DNA of 64,000 bases from Anagrus nilaparvatae (Eukaryota > Arthropoda > Insecta > Hymenoptera > Mymaridae). The DNA lies in assembly GCA_022575985.1 (NCBI GenBank), contig JAKSXM010000132.1, positions 5,828,001 to 5,892,000 of the forward strand, given 5' to 3'. Position 1 is the first letter of the stretch; each line of letters starts with the position of its first letter. A model generated the notes under the pieces. It saw only the letters and a list, made by a program, of their open reading frames with translations. It was not told where the DNA came from and did no database searches. A program made the position numbers and the translations under genes. Shown here one piece after another: positions 12,261-25,609 of this stretch.

Positions 12261-12268
12261 AATTTTCC

Positions 12269-12545
12269 TTAAGGTAGCTCTTTCTTGAGGAGTGCAGCTA
12301 TAAGATTTAGATATTCTTGCAGGTGAAAATACCCAAATACTTCTAAATTGTATTCATTTTATCTATTTGGCAACAAAAATTTAACATAAATTTCACTACT
12401 GCGGAGGGGGCAGCCCGCACCAGAGAGTAAATTTGATATGTTTCTTAGAATTTTTTAGTAAATTCCTCGTAAATTCTAAGCTTTTAAAACATATTTTTTT
12501 TTAATTCACCCCCTCAACCCTTCCCCGCCGAGTTGCTTTCTGGTC
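12269..12545. mobile_element. Truncated TTAAGGTRGCTCT-family MITE
   Basis: The left end TTAAGGTAGCTCTTTC, with the GAGGAGTGCAG that follows, matches the left end of the complete element at 24937-25605. The matching right end is not found. A C-rich stretch at about 12510-12530 resembles the interior of that element. It is probably a 3'-truncated or diverged copy. Confidence 0.45.
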
Positions 12546-12779
12546 AGTAGCTAACGCAGCTCATTATGTACCTTGCATCACAAATAACTATTACGTGATA
12601 TTTCATTAATTAGTGATCATGTGTTATATTAGAAAGTGGACACGTGCTATTTTAATTATCGGTCACGTGACTTTAAAGTGACGTGTTATACAGTAGTGAA
12701 CTATACAATGGACAATTTAATTTAGAGTAATCAAGGAAAAAAGGGGACATTAGGAAATCTTTTGGAAAATAGGAAATTA

Positions 12780-13007
12780 CTCGGAGAAAAATAACTGTTA
12801 AAAATAACCAAAATTGCTGGTTATGTTTACATTATAAAGTTTTGTTATTTCCTGTTCAAATATTTTGTAAATATAACCATGTTTATAGTTAGAATTACAA
12901 TATTCTGACTTCATATTTGTAAAATTTACAAATTTTTTTTGTAATTAAAACTAACCCCATTTTACTAAAATTAACCTTGTAAAATATACAAAATATTTTT
13001 CTCCGTG
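12780..13007. mobile_element. 228-bp TA-flanked MITE
   Basis: Terminal inverted repeats read inward CTCGGAGAAAAATA on the left and CACGGAGAAAAATA on the right. Both are flanked by TA (12778-12779 and 13008-13009). The interior is AT-rich with several GTAAAATTTAC-like palindromes. It has no coding capacity. A mariner-type non-autonomous element is the likely class. Confidence 0.65.
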
Positions 13008-13009
13008 TA

Positions 13010-15460
13010 GAGTAATTTAGGGATTTTTTCTTTAAAATTTAAAAAAATTTTGCTTTTAACCTCCATTCAAAAAACCATCAATTATGAAACCTCCATACTT
13101 TAATCAATAAATAAAGACCCTCAACAAACCCTCCAAGAACCTTACACTCATTTTCCCTTGCATAAACACCAATTTAAAAAAAAAAATCCAATAAACACAA
13201 ACTTCCCCTACAATTATAACTCACAATTATTTTTTTTTCATTAAAATTATTCACCTAAAACACAGTAATTATACTTAACAGTTAAATTTTATAGTTATTA
13301 GACAAAACAACAAAATAACTTTTTTTTTTTAGTAATTAAAAAAAATAACCCTTTACATTTGTTATTATAAGTATTGAATATTCATTTATACGACAATCTC
13401 ATTTAAAAAAACACAGTAGAAATAAAAAAAATTCAAACTGTACATACTTTTTTTTACGTGTAATTATTACGTTTGTTAATAAAAAAAAAAAAAAAACAGT
13501 AGCATAATTTTTTATAAATAAATAAATCCCGTAATTAAAACAAGCTCTGATAATCAAACAATTATTTAAGTTTTTGTGTTATAAAAAAATTTGATGTAAC
13601 AGTAAAAAAAATAAAATTATCAAAAAATAATAATTTTAATTAAATAAAAATTTTAAACTTTAAAAATAACAATTTTTTTTTTTAGGTCATTATTAAAACT
13701 AGTGTGAAAAATTAGAATGCGTGACTTAAAATAAGTTTATATACTTACTGCCCTAGTCATTGTGTAATTATTTCTAAAAAGAATTCCGCTAAATAAGCAG
13801 AAAAAAAAATTTTACACGATTGTATTCATTTTTTTAATTGCTTAACAAAAAAAAAGTCAAATATGTTTTAATGAATCTACTTTTTTTTTATTTATTTAGA
13901 AAATTAACTGTCTTTAAGTTTAAAGAAAAAAAATTGTAATAAAAACCGTTAATGAATTAAGATGAGTTTGAAATTATTGACCTAACAAACATTTTTTTAA
14001 ATTAATTATAAATAAATATTCCAAATGCAATCAGCTTATCGATACTGAAAAGAGAATAATTTAAAATTCTTTTTTTTATAAAAAAAAAAAACATATCCTT
14101 GTTAGAGTATTGTCCAATGAAATGAATATAATAATTTCTTTATTTTTTTTTTCTCTCTCTCTCTCTCTCTTTCATATTTTTAGAATATACTCTAGAATAT
14201 ACTAGTTATTTATTTATTTTATTTATATAAAAAGAAAAACTTCCGTTAAAAAAAAAATGAACATTTTTTTTTAACATGAAAATTGAATTGAATATCAATT
14301 TTTTTTTTGCTTTTTATATAAGTATAAAATTATATAATATATGAAATTTATATATTGGATTTTTCATGGTTTTTTTTAAGGCTGAGAGTATTAGATCAAT
14401 TTTTTAAGAATAGTTACGAAACAAGAGAGTGATTTTCCTAAATACTATTTTAAAAATTCAAAAAATGCGATATTTTAGAAATTTTAATTGAAGGAATTGA
14501 GGTTACTGGGAGTTAAAGCTTAAAATGGATTAGAAGTTTCAAAAACTCTAAATTTTTTTGATTATTGTAGGAATTAGTAAATCCTATATATTCGATAGTA
14601 TCAAATTAATTGACTACGCCAACCTAAAACAGGCTAATTTTATGAAAACTCTAAGACAAATTGAAAAAAGTTCAAAATTTTGGAATTTTTAATCACAATT
14701 TAGATCATTTTTCAGTGATTTATTCAAAAGCTCGTGCTTTTTTTATTGATTTGGAACTTTTTGGACGTTTTTCTGACAAATGAAGTTAAATATTTTTGGC
14801 TTGGAAAAAGCAATTTCACAACTAAATTCAAAAAAAACTTGAAATACTCTATATACAGTAATTCTAATTAGATCAAGAACAGAAAGAAAGAAAAAAATAA
14901 CAGAAGTTTATATATTTTTTATATATAATTGGAATAAAAAAAGAAGTAGTCTAAGAAAAAAAAAAAAGCTAGTTATGTTTATATTCTTATGAATAATAAA
15001 AAAAAAAGTAAAAATATAAAATTTATATAATTGTATGTATATTAGAATATTATACCGGATATACATAAATATAATAATAAATGATGAGTGCATAATATGA
15101 AAAGTGACAGTGATAGATTTATTTAATTAATAAAAATAAAAAATTAGCACATAATTAGGAATATTCAAAAAATTACAATGACTAAAATGGTAATTAATTA
15201 TAAATAGGTAGTTTTTTTTACGTTTTAAAAAATTTATACACTGTAAAAGCTTTTTATCAAAGTATTACGGCTTATATTTGTCTATGTAATGATATATTTA
15301 CTTTAAGTAAATATAAAAATGGTACAGTAATAATTTATGTATGTTTTCAGTGTCATAAAAAATTCATTAATTTTAATTAGAAAATGTCAATGATCTTAAT
15401 TAGAGTGTCTTATTTTTAAATTTATTATACTTATTCTTAAATTAAATATTTATTGAAGTA
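13010..15460. other. AT-rich intergenic DNA, no gene seen
   Basis: Long A and T tracts and a CT microsatellite at 14152-14171. No exon, RNA gene or complete mobile element was recognised. Confidence 0.55.
14152..14171. repeat. (CT)10 microsatellite
   Basis: Uninterrupted CT dinucleotide run after a T-rich tract. Confidence 0.9.
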
Positions 15461-15469
15461 GTTAGGTTA

Positions 15470-18400
15470 ATGGCGGCACTATGGTAGTAAAAAATGCAAG
15501 AGTTTGCAGTTCAGAAAAAGATTTGATTGGTATACGTATGCTAAATTTTCAGTGACTCCCAGAAAAAGTGTTTTGGATAATGTAGGCGGTGATTTCATAA
15601 TGAAGAGATATTATTATTACAGGTTGCGGTTAAATACTATGAGCAAAAATTGAGAATAATGTAGCCGATGGTTTCAGCAAAAATCGGTATGGAGATTGCT
15701 GGTCTCTGTAAGAGGCAAGATTAGGGCGTAGATAACATCTATATCAAAGACACTGGCCATGAAACTAAGGCTGAAACACGGGAGAGTTGACAAATTATAA
15801 CGGATCAAAACATCTGATGGAATATGAAAACCTGATCTGATATGCTGTAAAGAAGATCTATTTTGGGTGAGAGATACACAAATAGATGAGTTTTACAATA
15901 CCCTAAATGAACTCCATAAAGACAAGGCGAATATGTACAGGAAAGACGAGATAAAGATCGCCATATCGATATGTATGAAAGTTCCTATCAGCTTTTCCTC
16001 AACACCAAGCATATTTTTTGTACGTTATCATATCGATTTATATGGAGTCAAAGGTCATTGGAATATCTAGTAAGCTTAAGCTTAACAAAGAGTTTCTGTT
16101 TTTTTGCGAGGAAATGAAAAAATGCATCCAGAATACCGTTCAGCGTCTGGACTGAATGTTTATTTGGGGCTCGACCTTACCTAACCATACACATTTAAAC
16201 TCCACTTCCTGCTTAACTTGTATGAGCTTATCCCGGGACCGTTTATACATTACTTAAGGATAGGTTCAAGGCCAATTAGCGCCAATTGGCTCGTGAACTC
16301 TATCGTTTGACTTGTGTCTTGTCACACACCAGTTGACATGAAGACTTCGTCATTCGTGTATTGTTATCTTCTATAAAGAAACATATATTAGCTAGTGTTG
16401 AAAACGCCTGTTTTACCATAGACATTGTTTTAGTGACATTTTCTAATATCGTCAAAAGAAGGTTAATACATAAATAAAAAACTTAAAACTGGTGTGTGAT
16501 GTGTTCTTTTCAACTAAAGGCCTGAGCACAAAAATAAAAATTTACGTTATGGAAGTCTTCACGGAAATTACGGAAATCACGGCGATCACCAGTATATTTC
16601 GTTTGAAATACAAACACAGTGATGACTCCCTGATGGGGGGTTACAGGCTCAAACCAAGAGGCTGGAATCTTAATAAATTAAATAAGGAACGATTTATAAA
16701 ACTCTTAAGGACAGGACAAGGGAAAATTCTGGAGAAACCCCGCAGAGTAGGATGTAAGAAAGACGTGGAAAAACTGGTTTCCGAAGTATTAGTGCTGTTA
16801 AAAAAAGCTTGTAACGATTCCATGCCTCGAAAAAAGTTAAATGGAAAATTCCACCTGGGTACTGATGCAATGTAGAAATCTGTAGACAAAGCCACAAGAT
16901 CCTAAGAAGGGTAACCAGGGCCAAGTTCCGTGAAGACAAATTCACAAGGAATTTAAGCGCTCCTTGAGGGATAAGATCAGCGTCAGCAAGATTCGCTGCG
17001 AAAGGAAGCTATGCATCAAAGTTGATAACAACCCATGGAAACTGAGTTTTAAAATCGTCACAAAGAATCTATGGAGCTTTGTGTCCAGCTTGTTAATGGA
17101 TGAAGAAAAGGTAAAGAGAGTCGTTGACACTCTGTTTCTGACACACTTGGAAAGACTGGACCAAAAGGATGACATCAATATAGACGATATCCCGGACTTC
17201 ACAGAGGAGGCACTGTTCACCGCCACACCGTGGACTCCCTTAGAAATAAGAAAGCTTCCGGCCTAGACGGCATACCAGACGAGGTTATTAAAATAGCAAA
17301 AAATGAGTGCCCGGCACTGATGCCTAGGATGTACAATACCTGCATCCGGACAGAGGTATTTAGCAGACAATGAAAAGTAGCACTACTGGCCCTTATTAAT
17401 AAGATATAGGGTAATTCAACATTCCATCATACTGGAAACTGCTAGGACTTTTAAGCACGACAGGAATAGGCTTTGAAAAGATTCCACATCCTCGAATTTT
17501 AAATGCAGAACAAGCAGCAGGGTTCCTTTCTCCTTGGCGACATGGTGTAAGAGAAGATACTGGACAGCCTGAGTAGGGGTGCAAGCGCCTGGAGCGCAGC
17601 ATATGAAACAGTGTATCTAAAATACTTAAAGAGGTTGGATGGCTTTGCTATATGAATATATGCACTGGCATTATCCTCCCTTAATAAATAATATTAATCT
17701 AAACATAAGTGTTATTTATTATCCTAAGATATATTCCTTCGAATTCCTAATCCTCTTCGAGATTGAGGCACAGAAGATCGAGTAAGATCGAGTAAGTAAG
17801 TAGAATTTCGTGGTGACCGTGTAAACTGTAATGGCGCGCTCACAACGGGTTCAGACGGAGACGGTCATCGATCAAGACAGTAAAGAATCCCACAGATGCA
17901 ATAATTAGGATCCAAAGGGGTAATAATCGTTCACGTAAAATTACTCTTTTGGTTACCCTTAATGTTAAAAATGCTTTTAACTTGGCAAAGTGGATACAGT
18001 TCCTGTAATGATTAAATGACTTCGAAGTACCAAAATATTTGATGCGGGTAATAAAGAGCTACCTGAGTGACCGGGTTCTCTTGTAGGACACCCTGCAAGA
18101 ACAGAGAAGAAGAAACGTGGCAGTTGGTGCAGCTCAAGGTTTGATATTGGGACCTGATCTATGGAACATCTCTTACGATGGTATCCTGAGACTGGAGCTA
18201 GTGGATGGCTGTTTCATGATAGGTTACGTGGATGACATTGCTCTCGTGATTTTCTCGATAAACGTGTAACAGGCGAAGAACATAAGCGTTTGCATGTTGG
18301 AAACAAGCTTATGGATGGAAAAGCACGGACTGAGTCTATCAGCTGCTAAGACAGAAATCATGATGTTCATGAGGAATCGATGACATAACTGTTATTCAAA

Positions 18401-19322
18401 CAAAGAGATTCGTAAACTATCTGGGTATTACTTTGGATACGGAGCTCAGCTACTGGAAGCATATGTCTCAAAGAGTCACAAAAAGCAGGCACTATGACAC
18501 TAGCCCTGAGTAGGCTGATGGCAAACCTGAACGGCCTTAGGGCTAGCAAGTGGAAATTACTAATGTCCGTAACCCACTCCATACTATTTATGGAGCAGAA
18601 ATTTAGGCGTTAGGCAAGGTTTTTTAAGAGGAAAGCATGATAAGTTTACAGAGACAAGGCGCCTTAAGGGTTGCCTGCCCATACATGAAGCGGCAACTCT
18701 TGTGATTGCTGGAATTATCCCAATTAAGCTCCTCGCCAAAGAACTCAAACTCATACACGACAGGAAGAACGGTGGCAACGTTGACACTGGCCAGATGAAA
18801 GTGGACGTTAGGAAGGATATGATGCTAGAGTGTCAGGCACTTTGAAAACACCGATTGAACAGCTGATGGACCAAGGATCTCATTAAAGAGGTTATGCCTT
18901 GGATCCAAAGAGAACCTGGAAAAGTAAATTACTTTTTAACCCAGTTTCTTAGTGGGCACGTGCTTTTCCAGTCCTACCTCTTTAAGATGGGGAAGGCAGA
19001 AGTTCCAAATGTGTGTTTTGTCCAAGAAGATAGTGCTAGAAGCAGAAATAGGCGAAATCACGCCTAACAACATTGTTGGAAAAATGCTAAAAAACGAAGA
19101 AACATGGAGCGCTGTGGTCAAGTACGTGGAAGGTATTTAGCGTACTAAGAAGCTATTGACGACACCCTAATTAGGAGCCGTGTGCAAGAGCGGTTGAGGT
19201 TGGCGGTTTTCGCACACGCACCAAAGGGGGAAAAAGAAAGGATGTACAAAGATGCTGTTATGTATTCAAATAGATGTACTGCCTTTCGAGTGCCAGGAGA
19301 TCTATTGGTATAACTCCGGCTA
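15470..19322 (+). pseudogene. Decayed R1-clade non-LTR retrotransposon
   Basis: A GC-richer island encoding, in broken frames, the Pol protein of a type-1 (R1-like) non-LTR element. At 16492-16875 is the linker after the endonuclease (GGWN..LN-like, ending in a SMPRKK-like motif). At 16964-17266 is the pre-RT region with VDNNPWKLSFKIVTK. The RT start KKASGLDGIPDEVIK follows at about 17245-17295 after a frameshift. RT motif GAAQGLILGPDLWN lies near 18123-18170, and the catalytic YVDD near 18225-18236, intact. The post-RT region, with KLLAKELKLIH, follows near 18735. The C-terminal region at about 18940-19140 has GHVLFQSYLFKMG and NNIVGKMLKNEETW. Many in-frame stops and frameshifts make it non-functional. 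The 5' limit is uncertain: 15470-16490 is of similar composition but not recognisably coding. The 3' part is followed by the inverted-repeat element at 19325. Confidence 0.82.
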
Positions 19323-19324
19323 TA

Positions 19325-20603
19325 CCCTCGTCAAAAAAGCACCTTAGATTTTGGTGTTAATACCGAATACCGGGCGTTAATACCAAATTTTTAGTGTTTA
19401 TTAGAAACTGTTAGGTGTCTACACTAAGATTCTGGTATTAATACCCAAAAATTCAGCATGTACACCAAAAATTTTATAAAAACACTGAAACAATCGGTGT
19501 TAGATTGAATTATTAGTTTTTACACTGAATTGTTTGGTGTTTGATAAATTTTTCGGTGCTTACACCAGAATTTTGATATTAATTGAAACCAAATTCATTG
19601 GGATTGGTTTAGTGTAAATTTTTTATATTACTCTCTTTAGTTTTTATTTCGCAGCAAGAAACGTTGGATGTATTTAGCTTAGAGTTCGGGGCAAAAAGTG
19701 AAAAACGTTTTAGTTTATTTATAATTATAAAATTTGTTTATTACCATTAATACAGTGTTTAAATGAATTTTAAGAATTTTTAATTAAATTATATAAAATT
19801 AATATTAAGTTACAAGTTTTTTGGCACGTGGAATGGGCCAGCGGAATATTCCAGAATCGAGCCATTGTTACATATCTTGTAAGTAATGAAAAATTTGTTT
19901 GACAAAAAATAGAATTTGTTATTGAAATAGAATATATTTTTAAATGTTAAATACTATTCAAAAAAATCCAGTTGCGGGTAACGGGAAAATTGTGGCTGCC
20001 GCAACCGGAAAAATTCGGTTACCGAAAACGGATTTTTTTCTTCGTTAAAGCAGCTGCCAATGAAAAATAACTTCATAAAATTAAAAAAAAAAATTATTAT
20101 TTATAAAAATTTTTCTTCAACTTTAAAGTACCGCGGCACCCAAGAACCAATTAAGAAAAATTTTTTTTATTAACTTTTTTTTATAATGTAAGGTATTAAA
20201 AAAAATTACTGATAATTAAAAATATTATTTTGATCAAAATGTATTTCTCAAAAATTTTAATTCGTTGCACCGTTGAGGCAAATTTAGTTAGTCATTATTA
20301 TAAAAATAAAAGAAACTGTTATAAGGTGTTAAATATCATTGATATGATAAAGTATAATAAAAAATATAAAGCAGATAAAATTTTATATCCCTTCTTACTC
20401 TTACCCCACTTCTACGATTTCGATAGTACCCCCACTTCTTTTACAGATCTTTTACACCTAAATTTTAGTGTTTTTATTTAAGTGTTATTTTTGGTATTTT
20501 TTTTTTGGTGTTTTTATTCGTATTCCGAAATTACGCCGAAATTTTTCGATGCTAATTTCGGCTTTTTTTTTTGGTGTTTTCTTGAGTGTTTTTTCGATGA
20601 GGG
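19325..20603. mobile_element. 1.28-kb TA-flanked inverted-repeat element
   Basis: The ends read inward CCCTCGTCAAAAAAGCAC and CCCTCATCGAAAAAACAC (18 bases, three differences). Each is flanked by TA (19323-19324 and 20604-20605). Subterminal DNA on both sides is built from variants of GGTGTTAATACC / GGTGTTTTTATT, a typical subterminal repeat array. Around 19975-20035 is a palindromic GGTAACGG/CCGTTACC-like stretch. The plus-strand open frame at 20230-20481 shows no transposase motif. It probably inserted in or near the 3' end of the R1-type element. Confidence 0.6.
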
Positions 20604-20605
20604 TA

Positions 20606-22130
20606 ACTAGAGCTACCTGTGCTTTTTAAACCTAAAAGAATTTTTTATTATCCAAAAAAGAATTAATGTTTATTTAATTCTTTGGAGAGGAATTAGGAAT
20701 AGTTTTAGTATGTACGTTTGGTGAATATGTGTATAAAAAACCTCGAAAAAACCAGAGCAGGAAAAAGAAAATCTTTAAAAATTATTATTTCAACTAAGAA
20801 AAAATAACTCATATAAATAAAAAAAATTGATTAAAATATATATATAAAATGAAAATTTTTATGATATTTAGGTTTCTAAACCAATTTTCTCTTAATAGTT
20901 TAATATCATTTTTCTCTTCCTATATTAAGATATTTTTTATTAAACATAAAATTTCTCTCAATATCATTAATTTTTTATATCGTCATTTATATATTATTTA
21001 ATTGAATAAAAATTATAATAATATTTTATTATAAATACTTAATAATAAAAATAAAACAGTTAAAATACAGTAATTTTTAAAGTAATACACACTCATACTT
21101 ACACACATTTAAAAAATATTTTTAATAAAATATAACTGTGATACATAATCAAGAAAATAACATATTTTATAGAAATCAGCTCATAATCATATACTTTTTT
21201 TCTAAAAAAAAAATATGGACCATTTTTTAATTATCGAAGGATATTGAATAGATTTGTTAAATGTGTGTATGTAATTTTTTTATTTTTTATTAAGAAAAAT
21301 ATGCTTCAAGCTGAAAAATAATTTTCTCTCTTCTTAATACTAATATTTTTTTCATATTATAATAACGGACCTTAAATAATAATAATAATAATAATATTAA
21401 AAAAGGAATTTAAAGGGCTTGAGGTATATATTTTATTAAAAAAGTTAAAAAGGAATCTAAGAGAGTACTTTTAATGAGATTTTTTAGAGATTAACAAACG
21501 TATTATATATGTTTTTTTTTTTAATAATGAAAAGGATTTTTTTAATATTTTATGAAGAAAATGTAAAAGGTTTTGATTTCTGTATGTATTTTAAAGAGAA
21601 AATATGCTTGAGTTTTCAATTTTTTTTTTGAAGAGGTTTTTGTGTATGATAATTTTTAAAATTAAGCTGAAGATAATTACGTCAAAATTTTTGGGTTGAA
21701 AAATGTCTAGTTTGTAGAGTGAAAAAATTTATTTAAAAAAAAAAAAAGAAATACTGCTTATTCTTGAGAAAAATAACCTAAATAAAAAAATTCGCTATTT
21801 TATTAATTTGCCTGGCTTGAAACGCAATCTTCAGGGATATCTGGACATACGGTAGTTTTCGAATTCTTTGACAAACCACTAATTTAAGTATACAATAATG
21901 AAGACACAAATTATGAATTCCATGTCATTATAAAAAGTGTTCTGTATTGACGTTTCTGACCAAAACCGTTGTATTAGAAATAAGCTACTGTTTTAGCGGT
22001 GACGTCTATGATTGGAAATGCTTCCAGCTATTTAAAAAAAATTATCAGTTACCGTAATGCAATATTTGCAGTCTTCAAAGTCTGATATTGGTCTATCTAT
22101 ATTTACATAAAAATGATCAAATCTAGCTCT
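20606..22130. other. AT-rich intergenic DNA, no gene seen
   Basis: Low-complexity sequence, including an AAT trinucleotide run near 21379-21395. No coding or repeat boundary was recognised. Confidence 0.55.
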
Positions 22131-22132
22131 TA

Positions 22133-23861
22133 CTCCAGTCAAAATACGGGGGGGGGTTGTATTTTTACTGGCGAACATGAGATTTGCTTTACTATATGTT
22201 TTTTGGGTCGCTGAACACGAAAATCGGGGTCATTTCGTAAAGAAATGGGGGCTTCACCCCTAAATTTGCAAAAAACTACCCCAAAATGGGGTGTTTTTTA
22301 CATAGTTGCACTTTGAGCGCTCAGATTTGCACCATATGGGTTTTTTGGGTAGCTGATCAAGAATTTCGACTTCTTTTTCATAAATAATTAATATTTCACC
22401 CCTAAATTAGCTAAAATTACCCCCCAAAAGGGGGTGATTTTGCTACTTTCGCACTTTGAGCAACCAGGATATGTCCATATAGGTTTTTTGAGTCGCTAAT
22501 TAAGAATTTCGACTTATTTTTCATAAATAATTAAAATTTCACCCCTAAATTGGCTAAAATTACCCCGAAAAGGGGGTGTTTTTGCTATTTGGGCACTTTG
22601 AGCAACCAGGATATGTCCATATAGGTTTTTCGGGTCGCTAATCTAGAATTTCGAGTTATTTTTCATAAAAATTCAATATTTCACTCTTAAATTAGCTAAA
22701 ACTACCCCTTAAAAGGGTGTTTTTGCTATTTTCGCACTTTGTGCATCCAGGATATGTATATATAGGTTTTGTGGGTCTTTAATCAAGAATTTTGACTCCT
22801 TTTTCATAAATATTGAATATTTCACACATAAAACTACTCCTAAAAGGTGTGTTTTTGCTATTTTCACACTTTGAGCATCCCGATTATGTCCATTCAGGTA
22901 CCTGGGCCGCTGATCAATAAAAATTTGTTATTTTTTTTTATAAAAAATTAATACTTACCTGAAAAATAAATTATTATAGTGAAGGTAAAAATGAATAAAT
23001 AAAACTTAATATTTTTTTTTATAATGCATGCTCAAGAAATACTTAAGAAAAATAAGTCGAAATTCTTGATTAGCGACGGAAAAAACCTATATGGACATAT
23101 ACTGGATGCTCAAAGTGAACAATTAGCAAAAACACCCCTATTAGGGGTAGTTTTAGCTATTTTAAAGGTGAAATATTGAATATTTATGAAAAATAATTCG
23201 AAATTCTTAATTAGCGACCCGAAAAACCTATATGGACATATCCTGGTTGCTCAAAGTGCCCAAATAGCAAAAACACCCCTTTTAGGGGTAATTTTAGCTA
23301 ATTTAAGGGTAAAATATGGAATATTTATGAAAAATAAGTCGAAATTCTTGATTAGCGACCTAAAAAACCTATGTGGACATATTCTGGTTGCTCAAAGTGC
23401 GAAAATAGCAAAATCACCCCCTTTTCGGGGGTAATTTTAGCCAATTTAGGGGTGAAATTTTAATTATTTATGAAAAATAAGCCGAAATTCTTAATCAGTG
23501 ACCCAAAAAACCTATACGGACATATCCTGGTTGCTCAAAGTGCGAAAATAGCAAAAACCCCCCCCTTTTCGGGGGTATTTTTAGCCAATTTAGGGGTGAA
23601 ATTTTAATTATTTAAGAAAAAGAAGTCGAAATTCTTGATCAGCAACCCAAAAAACCCGTATGGTGCGAATCTGAGCGCTCAAAGTGCAACTATGTAAAAA
23701 ACACCCCATTTTGGGGTAGTTTTTTGCAAATTTAGGGGTGAAGCCCCCAATTCTTTACGAAATGACCCCGATTTTCGTGTTCAGCGACCCAAAAAACATA
23801 TAGTAAAGCAAATCTCATGTTCGCCAGTAAAAATACAACCAAACCCGTATTTTGACTGGAG
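22133..23861. mobile_element. 1.73-kb TA-flanked foldback element with mirrored ~141-bp modules
   Basis: The ends are CTCCAGTCAAAATACGGG and its inverted copy, flanked by TA (22131-22132 and 23862-23863). The left arm (to about 22915) is a tandem array of modules of about 141-144 bases. The right arm (from about 23040) is the same array in reverse orientation. In the right arm the shared TCGAAATTCTT core starts at 23057, 23198, 23339, 23482 and 23626. Each module holds a CCCCTTTTnGGGG-type short palindrome, a TATGGACATATCCTGG block and a GGGTCGCTAAT block. About 120 bases of AT-rich DNA separate the arms. The open frame at 23186-23434 comes from module length being near a multiple of three and is not called a gene. 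Confidence 0.8.
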
Positions 23862-23863
23862 TA

Positions 23864-24932
23864 TCTAGGAGCTTTGAATTTCACACTTTACATTGAATTT
23901 TAATTGTTTAAAGGCAAAGAAGGTAAGGCAATGTCTTTGAGTGTGAAAATAATATAATATATACGATTTATAAAATATCCCATCTATTACTTTTTAACGT
24001 AGAAAAATGTGATTACTTCTTTTTAAGGAAAATCAAAAAATTAAGACTCTTAGGGTTCTCTCATTTAAACATGTTAAAATAATTATTTTCCAAACTATTT
24101 AATGATATATTGTCAGCAACCTCAAAAATAATTTTCAAAAATCAGGTAGCTTAGTTTCGGAAAAAGACAGTTTTTGAAGTGGAAAAATCTTTTTGGCACC
24201 TATTACCGATTTCTTGTTCAGCTTCAAACTACCCGAAAACCCAGTCTAAATAGACGTGCCCTGAATTTTTTTTTTAATTTCAAGACTGAGTTAATTAGCA
24301 ATAAAATAATGCATTATATACAAACAAAAGTATATATAAGTTTCTTTAATTTAAAAAATATGAAGTAGAAAAGTCATAATATGATAAAAGAAAAACTTGT
24401 TTCTTTAACTAAAATATATAAATATTTAAAGTACAGAGTTTGTCAAAAGACCGAAAACAAATAAAATATATTATGCTATATTATATGTTATATACAAGAG
24501 AAAAATTTTCTTTACAATATTTTTACGCATCTGGAAAAATAAAAGAGTTTATATTCAAAGATTTAAAGAAAATAAAATAATAAAGAATATTTTCTTACAA
24601 TTTTCTTTGTAAATAGAAACTTTTTTTTTTCATTTGATCTTTTATGTTTACTAATAATAAAAAAAAGTTTTTTTTGGAAAAAAGTGTGCTTTTGAAAGTC
24701 AATTCTAGTTAAATTATTGTTGGTGTTTTTAATATTAAATATTGCAGTTAATTTAGTATAAACGAATTGAATGATGGGCAGATCAAAGGATAATATAGAA
24801 TAACTCAAATTTATAGGAATATTATTTAATTAGTTATTTATGATAAATCAACAATAACTTTTAATAATATTAACTTCATATGCACTGAATGATTTTCAAA
24901 TAGCACATAATACCTTGACCAAGTTTCATTTA
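23864..24932. other. AT-rich spacer, no gene seen
   Basis: No supported gene. Open frames at 24174-24368 (+) and 24563-24808 (-) lack motifs and splice context. Confidence 0.5.
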
Positions 24933-24936
24933 TTAA

Positions 24937-25605
24937 GGTGGCTCTTTCGTGAGGAGTGCAGATATATGACTTATATATTCTTGTAGGTTAAAGTTCACAA
25001 TAAACGATGGTATCGAACTTTTAGCCTCAAGCCATCCAAATTTTCTAGAAAAATGAGGTTAAAGTTTCAAAAAAATATATGTGTTCTTATGGGAGAAATT
25101 TTAAACCTGGATTTTTAAGACGAAAATCAAAGAATGCATGAATAAAACTGGTGACATTTTAAACTAGACAATCTGTGCTTCAGATTAAATTTTGCTGTAC
25201 CCTTGTAGCCATGCAAAATCCAAAGATTTCCGCGAATTAACCCAGTTTAAGTCCATAAACCTAAAGTATTCCAAGTTTTTGTTCTTATCAGGGCCTAATC
25301 AGGTCCTGACTCCCAATTATTTTAACTCCCTAAATCAAAAATATTCTAAGTCCATTTCACCCCTTCCCATAAAAACGTCAATTTTTCACCCCCCTCCTAA
25401 GAACGTCACTTTTTCACCCCAACCCCTGCCAACCCGGACTTTTTCAAATACCCCATCCAATGAACATGTTCCGTGTTAAAACAGTTGTACAAGTTTTAAA
25501 AAGTTTTTTATCAATATTTTGAACGTTCAACATTATAAAACAAATAAAACTTGAATTTTGGACGAGATCGGGGATTATTATTATTATTATGACGCGAGAG
25601 CCACC
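24937..25605. mobile_element. 669-bp TTAA-flanked MITE (GGTGGCTCT ends)
   Basis: The ends read inward GGTGGCTCTTTCGTGAGG and GGTGGCTCTCGCGTCATA, and both are flanked by TTAA (24933-24936 and 25606-25609). The part at about 25268-25479 matches the right arm of the TTAA-flanked element at 52023-54325, including its terminal AACATGTTCC. This element therefore contains, or shares a module with, that other family. The plus-strand open frame at 25192-25479 lies in this C-rich module and is not credible as a gene. Confidence 0.62.
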
Positions 25606-25609
25606 TTAA

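Noticed and set aside
23186..23434. Plus-strand open frame with the same repeated blocks
   Set aside because: Same repeat modules in the right arm of the 22133-23861 element; no start context or stop conservation, and adjacent modules shift frame.
22133..23861. CRISPR-like array because of ~141-bp regular repeats
   Set aside because: Repeat units are long, diverged, directly joined and inverted in the second half. The DNA is eukaryotic and there are no cas genes.
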